Below are positions 32,553 through 42,500 of a DNA stretch of 64,000 bases, in pieces. The DNA lies in assembly GCA_030144725.1 (NCBI GenBank), contig JASKMD010000006.1, forward strand, positions 12,337,630 to 12,401,629, read 5' to 3'. Source of the DNA: Haematococcus lacustris (Eukaryota > Chlorophyta > Chlorophyceae > Chlamydomonadales > Haematococcaceae). Within the stretch, counting starts at the first letter, position 1; each line of letters starts with the position of its first letter. The notes under the pieces were generated by a model. The model ran no database searches and was not told the DNA's origin. It worked only from the letters and a program-made list of their open reading frames with translations. The translations under genes were made by a program, and so were the position numbers.

Positions 32553-33798
32553 TTACAAGTGGTACAAGGGAATAATAAGGGTGTTACAAGTGCCCCTGCC
32601 CTCCAAGCTCATGTGTATGCCCTCAGCCTTGATTAGCATGTCTTGGTACTGCTGCATGTGTTGTTTGATATAGAACAACCGCCCTATGTGCAATGACTGC
32701 TGCAGCTGCCCTGACTCAGCCTCGCCATGCGCCTCAGGCTCACCGCATGCCCCCTTGCACACAACAATCATGTGCTGCAGCCAGACAAGCAGCCGGCTAT
32801 GCTCAACACGCAAATGGCGCAGCTGCCGCCCATAGTGCGGGATTTCTGTGGATGCCTCAGCTCATGGAGCTGGCTCACCCCTCACCATGGCCTGGAGCTG
32901 CTCCTCTATAATGCTGACAGCTGCTGCATCCTCACCACTCCCTAGCGCCTGGTAGAGTGCTGCATCTTTGACAAGCTGACGAGCTGTCCTAAGCTTTGCC
33001 TTGATGGCGTTGCTTGCTGCGCGCGTGTCCTTGTCGCTCTGGCCCATACGCTCGTGTTGCAACCCCAGCTCATGCACACTGTGGTGAGCTGCTCCACCTG
33101 GGTACGGTACCTACAACACACCGCGCTGAACCAACTGTGCCACACCTCACCCTGAACACTCTGCATACTCTGCACCCTTGCCATGCCACACACACCTTGA
33201 GACTTGACCTTCGACCAGGAGCACCATGGCGCGCAACCTACCTGGAACTGGCAGGCAAAGTCATTGTAGAGATGCAACATGTCGCATGCAGCATGCCATG
33301 CCAGGAGGTAGTACACAAAGTGCTCCGCTGTGCGCATGTTGCAGTACAGCGCTAGTAGCGGCACGCCATGGCAGCACACAAAGCCAACCACACCACGCAC
33401 TGCACAAGGCTGGCCGGCTGTTATGTTGCTGATTTCAGGCCTGGAATAGGACAGCGAGGTTCAGCAGTCATGTGCCTCACTGTCCACGCCTGCCAATCTT
33501 GCTGCTACTACCGCTGCGTCTGCTCCAGCTCCTGTTGCTTCTGTTGTAGCTCTGGCCGCTGCAAATGCTCCAGACAGAGTTGCCCACTGTCATGCAGCTG
33601 TTGCACTGCGCCCTCCAACCCTGAACGATCCAGGTAGGTATCTGTGTACTGCTCTAGGTCACGGGTGGCCTTGGCCACACCGGCATAGCTGCTGGGCTTG
33701 TTGCAAGCATCGCCAGCAACACAATGCACGTAGCCATCTTGTGGCACACCTGCAGCATGCACACACACACACGCACACACATACACACCCATTGTCGT

Positions 33799-33851
<53 letters not shown>

Positions 33852-34535
33852 AATTATGATGATGACACACACAGCTTTCCTGCATGGCAGCAGATGCATG
33901 CGACCACTTACCTGGGACGAGCGCACAGATAGGACGGTCACTGAATGCTCCTCTGGGGAGTTGGGCCTGTAGGTCTGAGCGCTGTTGCAACAATCTGGGC
34001 ATGGAGAGAAGCCGGTCAATGGCCCGCAGGTAGTCAAAGAATGCCTGGCTGAAGCTGTCTGTTCTGTGCTGAGGTGGGTACAAGGCCAAAGGATGGTGAG
34101 CGGCGTTGAGGGCCTCCAGGAAGGCTACATGACAGCACACACAAACACACTTGATGATACGCATGGGTGGCGCATGGCGCAGTCTACATCGCAGGTGACT
34201 AGCGATGGCTGACCTTCCATGGAGACACCACACCCTTGCATCCGGGCATAGGAGCGCAAAACTCTCACATCATACCACGTTTGAGCGTGGGTCTGGCTGC
34301 TAGGCCAGCAGAAGAATGAGATAGGGTTGGGACTGATCGACTGATTGCATGAAGCGCAAGGGAGCATCAACTTGAATCGGTCCTGCATGCTGATGTACTC
34401 CACCTGCATCACCTGAAGTGGCTTCAGGGGGGAATCTTCTAGTCTAGTTGCACCAGAGGCACAAGCATGGTGCTGCCAATCCTCGCTGATAGCTGACTGC
34501 AGGGCTGTCATTTGAGCTGTCATTTGGCGCCACAT
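32553..34535 (-). CDS. KDZ-family transposase, six phase-consistent exons
   Basis: Exons on the - strand: 34535-34214, 34124-33912, 33749-33512, 33440-33242, 33110-32879, 32845-32553. All junctions are GT-AG and in phase, giving about 498 residues with no stops. Exon 1 carries the Cys pair of a CxC-type zinc motif (MLPCASCNQ) and SSQTHAQTWYDVRVLRSYAR, exon 2 FLEALNAAHH, exon 3 CVAGDACNKPSSYAGVAK, exon 4 VVGFVCCHGVPLLALYCNM followed by YNDFACQF, and exons 5-6 the long charged helix (HERMGQSDKD… EIPHYGRQLRHLRVEHSRL). These are hallmarks of KDZ transposases, which cut and paste DNA. The N terminus is probably longer: family members are often 800 aa or more, and an upstream frame lies at 34650. 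TGTAA signals on the - strand at 32584-32588, 32553-32557 and 32533-32537 mark the 3' end. Confidence 0.85.
33798..33852 (+). repeat. ATG/CAT trinucleotide microsatellite
   Basis: About 17 ATG repeats lie in an intron of the KDZ transposase. They generate false poly-Met, poly-Asp and poly-His ORFs. Confidence 0.97.
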
Positions 34536-35052
34536 ACTCCCGGTTGCGCTGCTCCGAACTGCGGCATCTGACCGCTCCCTGCGCTCCTGCCAAGACAGAA
34601 AAGCTGCCGAACGCAGGTGCTGCTCCTGCTGCGGTTTTCTCGTCTGGCAATGTGTCCGTCGCTAGTTTTGGGTGTTGTGGGGGATTTGGCCTGCGTTGTG
34701 GGGGATGCGGCTTGCCTTGTGGGGGATGCGGCTTGCCTCTACATCCCCTGTAACCGCTCCATCCCCTGTAACCGCAAGTCCCTTTTGGGCTGCGCGCTTG
34801 AGCTTATCGTAATAAGAACGGTCCAGGCGGGTGTTGGGCTGCGTTTGCTGGGCAGTAACCGCCCGCCCGGAACCGCCTCTAGGCAGTCAAGGTTGCGCGT
34901 CAAAGCATGCGGAGGAAGCCAGGAAGCTGTAGTGTGGGTTGCTAGTCGCTCGTGCTTGTCGAGTAGCGCGGATGGGCAATTGAAAACTTCCCCCATCTAC
35001 AGCCAACAAACTTCCCCCGTACAGGGGGAACTTTTACCGGGAGACTTGATTG

Positions 35053-35218
35053 TCACAGCACGCATTGAGACCCTTTCCCAAGCTAGGGGCGTGACTGCGA
35101 AGGCGGATTGCTGGCAGGTGCAAGCCGTCGAATTACAGGTTGCACAAGATGCTTAACGCATTGGTGCCTGTGGCTCCCAAGCAACCACGTCACAGCACGC
35201 ATTGAGACCCTTTCCCAT
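35053..35218 (+). repeat. Direct duplication flanking the KDZ insertion
   Basis: TCACAGCACGCATTGAGACC plus CTTTCCCA occurs at 35053-35080 and again at 35191-35218, about 138 bp apart. The KDZ element sits exactly at the first copy; the second, preceded by ACG as at 29245-29247, looks like the undisturbed target. Confidence 0.8.
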
Positions 35219-35829
35219 GCTGAGAGAGTTGCAAAGTGAGGAGCTGGAGGCCGAATATGCGGCGGACAATGGATATGGCTGGGTGTAAGATGCACGGGGG
35301 TCTACTTTGGAGCATCACCAGCGGCCCGTGCTAATGGCGTACTAATGGCCGAGATTGTGACTGGGTGCATGGTGCAAGAGAGTCAACTTTTCAGCAGCAC
35401 AGACGGCCCACAAAGGAGGGCATCGCGTTTTCGGTCAAGGGACACGTTAGAACTCCTCACAAAGAATCGATCAAGCTTGTCAGCCCAGCATCTGACGTCC
35501 TGGTTGGAAAGTTACGAGGACAATAAAAAAGCCCACATTTCGTGAAATCTGACATGGGGTCGCGAGACGCAAAAAAAAGTGTGCGCAGCCATGCAACTGA
35601 GCCACTGAGCGCGATAGCTGCTCTCTGATCCCAGCCCCACTAAGCAGCCCATTCCCGGCACAACGCGACCCCTTCTTCCAACACCCCCGCCCGCCCCGGC
35701 ACAGGTGCATATCAGCCCGAGCAGCCCGCTAGCCTCGCGCTCGTGAGCTGCACAGCCCTGCGCAAGAATCGCTGTAAAATTCTTAAAGACCGGTAAGATG
35801 TTATCAGGGGTGCAGCCAATGGCGGGGGT

Positions 35830-36155
35830 GACCTACAGGGATTCAGCCCACGACGCTGACGTTGGAGCAGATGCGCCTTCTCCAGCAGCGGTGCCTGCAA
35901 GTCGCGGTGCAGCAGAAACAGCAGATGCAAGCGCAGCAGATGCAGCAGATGCAGCAGTCAACACTAACGGCGCCGTCGTTCGCACAGCAGACACCGCAGC
36001 CTCTGGCGGGTCGGCAGGCGCAGGTGCTTCAGACGCCAGTAGCAAGTCCTGAGACACCTCGCGCAGCCCCATACCCTCCACAGACTTTTGCAACGGGGCG
36101 AACCACCACCTCCCAGTTTCCACAGAGCAAGGACAACGCCAGGACTAGCAGGTAG
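35830..36155 (+). CDS. Gln-rich exon of an unidentified gene (partial)
   Basis: After an ACAG acceptor near 35838 the frame reads IQPTTLTLEQMRLLQQRCLQ, then a Gln/Met-rich run and TFATGRTTTSQFP. A good donor (AGCAG|GTAGGTGG) lies near 36150. Composition and splice borders suggest a real exon, possibly an activator-like or transposon-borne protein, but I found no partner exons nearby. Overlapping ORFs on the other strand are likely shadows. Confidence 0.3.
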
Positions 36156-36369
36156 GTGGTACATACATTGAGGTAGATACACACAGGTACACCATTAACA
36201 TACAACATTTACTTGCATCTGCCCCATTGCATACCCCATTGCATACCCCATTCGCTTGAACTATGGCTTGTCTTAATGGCTTGAGATCGTGGTTGTCTGT
36301 TAACTTTCATGTCAGCCTTACATTTGCTTGGGTGTCCCAGCCACAGCCGCAACGTCATTTGACACAGCG

Positions 36370-36940
36370 TCACTTGTAATGATGGCAACCTGACACAGCG
36401 TCACGCACTGCAAAACCATGCTCACGCCTCCTTTGCAAGGGGGGTGGCTCCAAGGCACCGATTGGCACCAAGTGGCCACCTGCAGCAGCTGCGCCACCAT
36501 TGTCACCCATGCCATCCTCGTCAGCCCCCAACAACTCTATACCCTCAAACATTGCATTGTAGGCAGCAAGCATCGCCATGTACCTATCATCCGCTCAGCA
36601 CGCTGCTCAGCAATGTTGTGCAAGATAAAGCATGCCATGATCACTGTGGGCACACTGTGGGCACGGGGTTGCGGCGGGCAAGGGGCCTGCGAAATGGCGG
36701 GCGCCCCCATACTCACTCAGCTCTCCCTTCGAGTTCGTACAACTGCAGGTAAAGAAGAAAGTCGCCATTCTGCCCTCGAAGCCTGTCAGCGTCAGCGTCG
36801 GAATCGTCTTGCTGCCGCTGGCGCTCATCGTCGCTGCTATCAGTATCCAGCAGGGCCCGGCAGATGGGTTGGTAGTGGCAAAAGCGCAGGCGCAGGCGCA
36901 GGCGGTTGGCCCAACCACTACCGAACCAGTAGATTTGCAT
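36370..36940 (-). pseudogene. PIF/Harbinger-type transposase remnant
   Basis: On the - strand, PTVIMACFILHNIAEQRAE (about 36660-36600) matches the conserved end of PIF/Harbinger DDE transposases (ACxxLHN). After a 1-base shift the frame continues MAMLAAYNAMFEGIELLGAD to about 36370. Upstream, 36940-36713 reads MQIYWFGSG… RALLDTDSSDDERQRQQDD… and ends GDFLLYLQLYELEGRAE, probably the N terminus. The catalytic middle is absent, so it is deleted. The first part is duplicated at 13206-13345. Confidence 0.55.
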
Positions 36941-37167
36941 TAATCAGAAAAGTTTGAATTACGAGCCCGTTCGCGGATAGGCCCTAGAAGTAATGGATAA
37001 TCGGCGGGCCGAGTACATTATGCGAAAATAATGGACGAGTCCGAGGCGAGGCGGCCATATACACCGAGGCGCAGCCGAGGTGTATATGGCCGCGGAGACG
37101 AGGACGAGTCCATTAGATTCGCGTAATGTGCGAGGTAGAGGCGATTATCTGGTATATCTGAAGTGCC
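36801..37167 (+). repeat. 367-bp direct repeat of 13200-13566
   Basis: Near-identical copy including the foldback hairpin (36996-37149) and the Crypton left end (37154). Here the Crypton continues normally, whereas at 13562 it switches to inverted Crypton 3' sequence. Confidence 0.93.
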
Positions 37168-38372
37168 CGCGGCAATTATACAAAAGCGTACCCCGCGGCC
37201 CGTCAATTATGCAAAAGCGTACCCCGCGGCCCGTCAACTATACAAAAGCGCATGCCGCGGCCCGTCAATTATACAAAAGCGAAGCTTCCTTGTGAACTGT
37301 ATTGATAGCATGCGGCGTTTGGCAATTGCACCCCAACGATTCTATCCGGCTCGCAGCTCGCATCCCGAAGCTCTCATGCCAGGCTGGCATTATAAACATA
37401 TACCCTTATCCGCCCATTCCTCGCATTCCAGCTACCCTGTCGCATCGTTACTATTGCGGGGACCTAGCTCTTTCCCGTCTCGGCACTGGTCGGCTTGCAA
37501 GCGCCATAATGTGTGACATAGGTCAAAGGTTAGCTCCCCGTGTCTCGCTGGCACTCCATTCCCCAGCGCAGTCATGCAGTCTAGTACCATCACCGCAACA
37601 TCAGGCCGCAGGTCCGGTGGATCCGTTGTGAGCTCAGGGCCGTCGAACAATACCACACCAGCCATCTTCACGCTGTTGGGGCGAAGCCTTCACAAACCCG
37701 CCGTTACGACAGCAGCAACAACGATGTTGCCAATGCCGCCGCGCCGCTCTGGGCGTGTAACTGGTCAAGATGGTCAACGACAGATGGCGCCCGCAACAGA
37801 AGCCCCAGCCACCAATGCAGCCGCTGATGCCGCAGCTCCTACTGTGGTGCTGGTGCCCGCCCCAACAGGAGTGCCAGCCCCAGCCCCTGCCACAGTGCCA
37901 GCCCCCGACGACGACGACGACGACGTCGACGATGCTGTACTGGCGCAGTTGTATGATGACCCATCAACAGCTGCTTTGCAGCAACGCGGGGGCATGTCGG
38001 AGGCCACCAAGTTAGCAACGGAGTCGGCTTTGAGCTCAACCTACGCATTCTGGCAAGCTACCCTGAGAAATGGAAAGTTTCCAGTCTCCGGGGACGTCCC
38101 AACATCAGTCCAGGCAAGAGAAAGCATGTAGAGCAATAGTTGCACAAGTGGATATCATCAAATCTATGCAGTACTGATATCAACTTGCCGTCTCTGCCGT
38201 TTGCAGCTGGCAGTGATGAAGAAGTTTCTTGGTGACGCCATCCTGGGATCACCACCTGACAGGGCGAAGCACTTTCATGATGCCTACTACAAGACCCCCA
38301 AGCTATTGTGTGCAGTCATGTCCATCTTTGTGCCAAGTAGGTGATGCTACATGTTTACTGCTACCCATATTA
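37154..38372 (+). pseudogene. Crypton tyrosine recombinase, copy C: 5' half, interrupted
   Basis: It matches 9991-11209 of copy A with a few substitutions and the same exon structure (exon 1 at 37574-38113, exon 2 at 38207-38336). It is broken in intron 2 after TTA at 38370-38372, where CACTCGCAGAAAAG begins. Copy B carries exactly the other side of the same break. B and C are therefore the two halves of one Crypton insertion split by the giant element. Confidence 0.92.
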
Positions 38373-38507
38373 CACTCGCAGAAAAGTTCATGAGAAAAGT
38401 TGAATTTTTTGACAAAGTGCTTTGATAGATTGTATTTTTTAGCGGTTCTAAGAATGGTGGTGTAAACCTAAAATCGAGGAAAAATCGGGCTGAGGAGATA
38501 CGAGAAA

Positions 38508-38907
38508 ACCAGTACTGGTCCACCCCCCACCAGTACTGGCCGCCCCCCAACCAATACTGGTCCACCTCCAACCAGTACTGGTTTACCCCAAACCAGTACT
38601 GGTTTACCCCAAACCAGTACTGGTTTACACCCAACCAGTACTGGCTGACCCCCAACCAGTACTGGCTGACCCCCAACCAGTACTGGCTGGCCCCCAACCA
38701 GTACTGGCTGACCCCAAACCAGTACTGGCTGGCCCCCAACCAGTACTGGCTGGCCCCCAACCAGTACTGGCTGGCCCCCAACCAGTACTGGCTGGCCCCC
38801 AACCAGTACTGGCTGGCCCCCAACCAGTACTGGCTGGCCCCCAACCAGTACTGGCTGACCCCCAACCAGTACTGGCTGGCCCCCAACCAGTACTGGCTGG
38901 CCCCTGT
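38508..38907 (+). repeat. Subterminal CCAGTACTGG array, about 19 units, 21-bp period
   Basis: The decamers are separated by spacers such as CTGGCCCCCAA or TTTACCCCAAA. Most steps are 21 bp. The array begins about 135 bp inside the CACTCG terminus. Outer units have degenerate spacers and inner ones are uniform. Confidence 0.95.
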
Positions 38908-39521
38908 CACAGCCATGATTGTGACCGTGCGAAATGCGTGACATGAGATATGCCATGCAAGCTAGGCAAGCGGTTGAACATCACAACAACATGGAAGCTT
39001 GTATGGCTGATCTGATGACATGGCAGAAGTGGTTAGTGGCGGCTTGCATATGTTTGAATAAGTTAACTTGCATGCTTGCATGGATTGTGGGTATTTGTAG
39101 TGTTTGGGATGCTGCGGCGGCAGCTTTGAAGACCCCTTGGTATACTGTAACACCGACCAGCAGCCAGCTGTAATCACTGGCACTAAGCCTGGAGGGTCTT
39201 CACAGCTCACCGCCTGCACTGAAGGCCGCCGCCATTTGGTGACGGGTATCAGCAGTCGTTCGTGGGTCTTTGCCTCTACTCACGCTCTCTGTTCTCACCG
39301 CATTCTTCAAAGCTCATTGCCCCGGTGGAGGTCGTAATCGCCTCCGGCTAGTGACAGGCGTACGCCTGGGCGCTAGCAATCGCATCTTGGCTGCAGTCTG
39401 TACACACCGGGGTGTGCAGGTTGTGGCCAATTGGCATTCGTCGGTGCGCGACTAACCGCCGCCAGCACCGCCGCCGCTGTTGATTTTTCGCTCCGCTCAC
39501 CACTGCCTGCTGCGGTGCTGA

Positions 39522-42500
39522 CGCGAGGTGGCTGAACGCTACGCCTTTCGTGCGGCCACTTTGGCCCGCCGTCTGGAGGAGCAGTACAGTGCAGCTAACA
39601 ACCCTGTCTTCAGCCCTCATCCACCTACGGCACGTTCGCCACCGGCGCCCTCCCCTGCCATTCTTGCCAGCTCCGTTGACGGCATCTCCCTTCCCTCGCC
39701 CCCTTCGAGCGCAGCATCAGCTCCTACACCCGCGTCTACTCGCACACCTCGTGTTAAACCAGCCATGGCAGTAGCACTCGGGACTGTACCGGTGCTGAGC
39801 AGTACGACGCGGCCAGCATTCAAGAGCTTCAGCACGCAGCTCCGCGCATTCCTGGGGCTCAACGGACACATCCCGGTGGAGTCCTTTCACTGGCTCTTAG
39901 CCAGCTCCATCGCAGAATTTGCGGTGCTGGAACCGATCTGTGACGCTTATGCGCAGTGCCTGCAGGATTGGGGTGACCTATCAGACAGGGAGGAGGCCAT
40001 TACAGAGCTGCTGAGGCTGGTGCAGGAGCATCTCATTGACCCACCCAGCTACCAGCCAGGCTTAGACCCAGCCATAGTCCTGGGGAGTGACAAGCACAGC
40101 AACGCCAGCGTCTTCACTCTGGCTTACCGCCATGCAGCTCTGCAGGCAGTGAACAGGGGCACTTTCTCCTACTCAGCTGCCATTGATCACCTCTTCACTC
40201 ACTGCCTGCAAGTGCCCTCTCTGCAGCAGAGTCAACGTGAGGGGCTCAAGCGAGATGCGGTCCGGATCTTCCAAACCGCGTTGCCTGATGCTGAGGATCG
40301 CCATGACCTGAGCGCATTAGAGGCTGCTCTCAAGGCTGTGTCCCAGGCCTACGCCAACCTGCTGGACTGTCGCCGCTATGAGCCAGAGGCGGCTGCACCC
40401 CAGCGCGGCAGACGGGCTGAGGCTGCTGATCAGGGCTTAGAGCAAGAGGTCATCCAGCTACGCAAACAGTTGGCCTCCATGCACACACAGCAGTCACGCC
40501 AGCTACTGCAGCCTCAAAGGCAGCGCCAATGGCAGCCGCAACCTGCCATGCAGCCCATGCCCCAGCCCATGCCACAGCCCATGCACCAGCCCATGCACTC
40601 AGCGTATGCCGCTCTGCCTGCACCATCAGCCATGCATGCTTACCCACCGCACATGCAGCTGGAGGTGCATCGTACACAGCCAATTCAAAGGTGCCCACTG
40701 CACCCAAACAGTGGTCATGCTCTGGCTGAGTGCAGAGTGTTCCGTGCGCTGGCCCCACATGAGCAGGCTCGAGTCCGGACGGTGCCAGTGCCTGCTGCCG
40801 CACATGCGGTGATGCTGCAGCCCATGGTCCCAGATGCGCCCCGGGTCATCACCGACCCTCGGTTGCGGACACCTGACCTAGACCGTGGGTATGTGCCCCC
40901 AGCACCGCAGCCCGCTGTGCACAGCTGCAGCTACTGCCACAAGCGCTACCACCCACCAGACCATTGCTTCCGGCTGTACCCACACATGCAAGCGAACTCA
41001 CGCATGGGTCAGTCAGGCTCCACGCGTCACGCACCAGCACGCGCTCACACTGTCACTGCTGAAGAGGATGCAGCCAGCCAGAAGGAGGTGGGGTCATGGT
41101 CAATGGGAGGCAGATGGGTTTCTCAGGATGTGCGAGCTCAAGCACTTGCCACCATCCCTGAGCAGGGTGCCAGCTACTGTGTCATCACAGCCAATGCTGC
41201 CCGGGCAGTCCCTTTTACGCCCAAGGCCGGTAATGCGGTTGGACCTGTGGCTGCAACCACCACACCCATGCCCATGGCTGCACCAATTGCCTATGCCACC
41301 ACCCAGCTGCAGGCCATGGCAGCTCAGTTGCAGGCTGACACTGATCGGCTGCAACATTTGGAGGCTCGGGTGGAGCTCTTGGCGCCATCTACAACCAATG
41401 AAGCGCATGCGGTGGCCGTGCCAAGCCGTGGCGCTGCTGTGCGAGCAGCTTGTCACCCGGACGCGCCCAATCAACATCTGGGTTACTTCTCCAATACCAC
41501 GGTGGAGTCCGGGTGTGCGGTGGCAGACAGTGAGGGCCAGCTTCATTTGCTAAAGGCAGTCATGCTAGATGGGGGCAGCGACAGTTGCTTGATCTCGCAT
41601 GAGTGTGCAGCTGCCTTGAACCTCCCTCTCACAGCTTGCAGCCGACGCCTATCAGTTGCCAGTGGTGCAGAGTCTATGTCTACTCAGCTGGCCAGCCTGC
41701 GTGTCAGCCTATGCTATGGCACTCAGCATGCTCTGGTGCTGGACCTGGAGGCCATCGTCATGCCTCCAGGGGTCAGCTTGGCTTATGACCTGCTGCTGGG
41801 AGCAAATTTCCTTTCGCAGACCAAGGGCCTGTGCGACATGTACGACCGGGAGTTTGCTTACTGCCCCCGGCTGCACAGCCATGGCGACACCCGCAGCACG
41901 CACCGGATGCCCATCACTGGCACCAAAGGCTGCCTGGCCCTGGTTGCACAGAACCCCACTGGCACCAGCCAGTTGCTGGTCGCTTGCGCAGCCGTGTCCC
42001 ACAGCCAGGATCAGCCACCAGCCTGTGCAACCAGTGGCGCCACCTCTCTTGTGCACCACACCCCTGGGGTGCACATGCATGTGGAGACACCTCTTGTGGC
42101 AGCGGGCACCACCACACCCAGCGCAGTCAGCCGTGGGGGTGACCTTGCAGCCACAGAGGGTGCCAGCAGCAGGGTGGCCACCGATGACGCACCCACACCA
42201 GCAGGATCAGGGGTGAAGTCGGTGCGCAGCTCAGCACAGCCAGCCACCCGCAGGGGGGGGGGTACAGCAAGTCAATCTGTGCTCTCCTCAGCACGAGACC
42301 CTGCAGCTCGGCGCGCGTCTCAGCCATCCAGCGCACCGCAGCGATCAGCCAAACACCTGGCTGTGGGCACCGCCGCAGCCCAGCGTGTGGCCAAGCAGCA
42401 GCGCGCCTTGCCCCCACCGTCACCGCTGTTGCCTCGACGCTCGTCCAGGGAAGTGGTGTGGCACACTCTCACTCCCTTACGGTTGTTCCTTTCTTTCCTC

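Larger units (their letters stand above)
29255..35052 (-). mobile_element. KDZ (Kyakuja/Dileera/Zisupton) DNA transposon, 5.8 kb
   Basis: Terminal inverted repeats of about 200 bp (29255-29457 and 34850-35052; first bases CAATCAAGTCTCCCGGTAAA) differ at only about a dozen bases. TCACAGC is duplicated at 29248-29254 and 35053-35059. If the C at 29255 is extra, the duplication is the 8-bp GTCACAGC, the length expected for this superfamily. The element encodes a KDZ transposase on the - strand and a possible second gene on the + strand. Both ends, the target duplication and an open transposase suggest recent and perhaps competent transposition. Confidence 0.88.

Noticed and set aside
33724..33972. 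ORFs with poly-Met, poly-Asp or poly-His around 33800
   Set aside because: Produced by an ATG/CAT microsatellite inside an intron of the KDZ transposase.
38930..39521. 5' LTR of the retroelement
   Set aside because: No stretch here matches anything downstream of 47392, and no TG...CA pair or clear primer-binding site could be supported.
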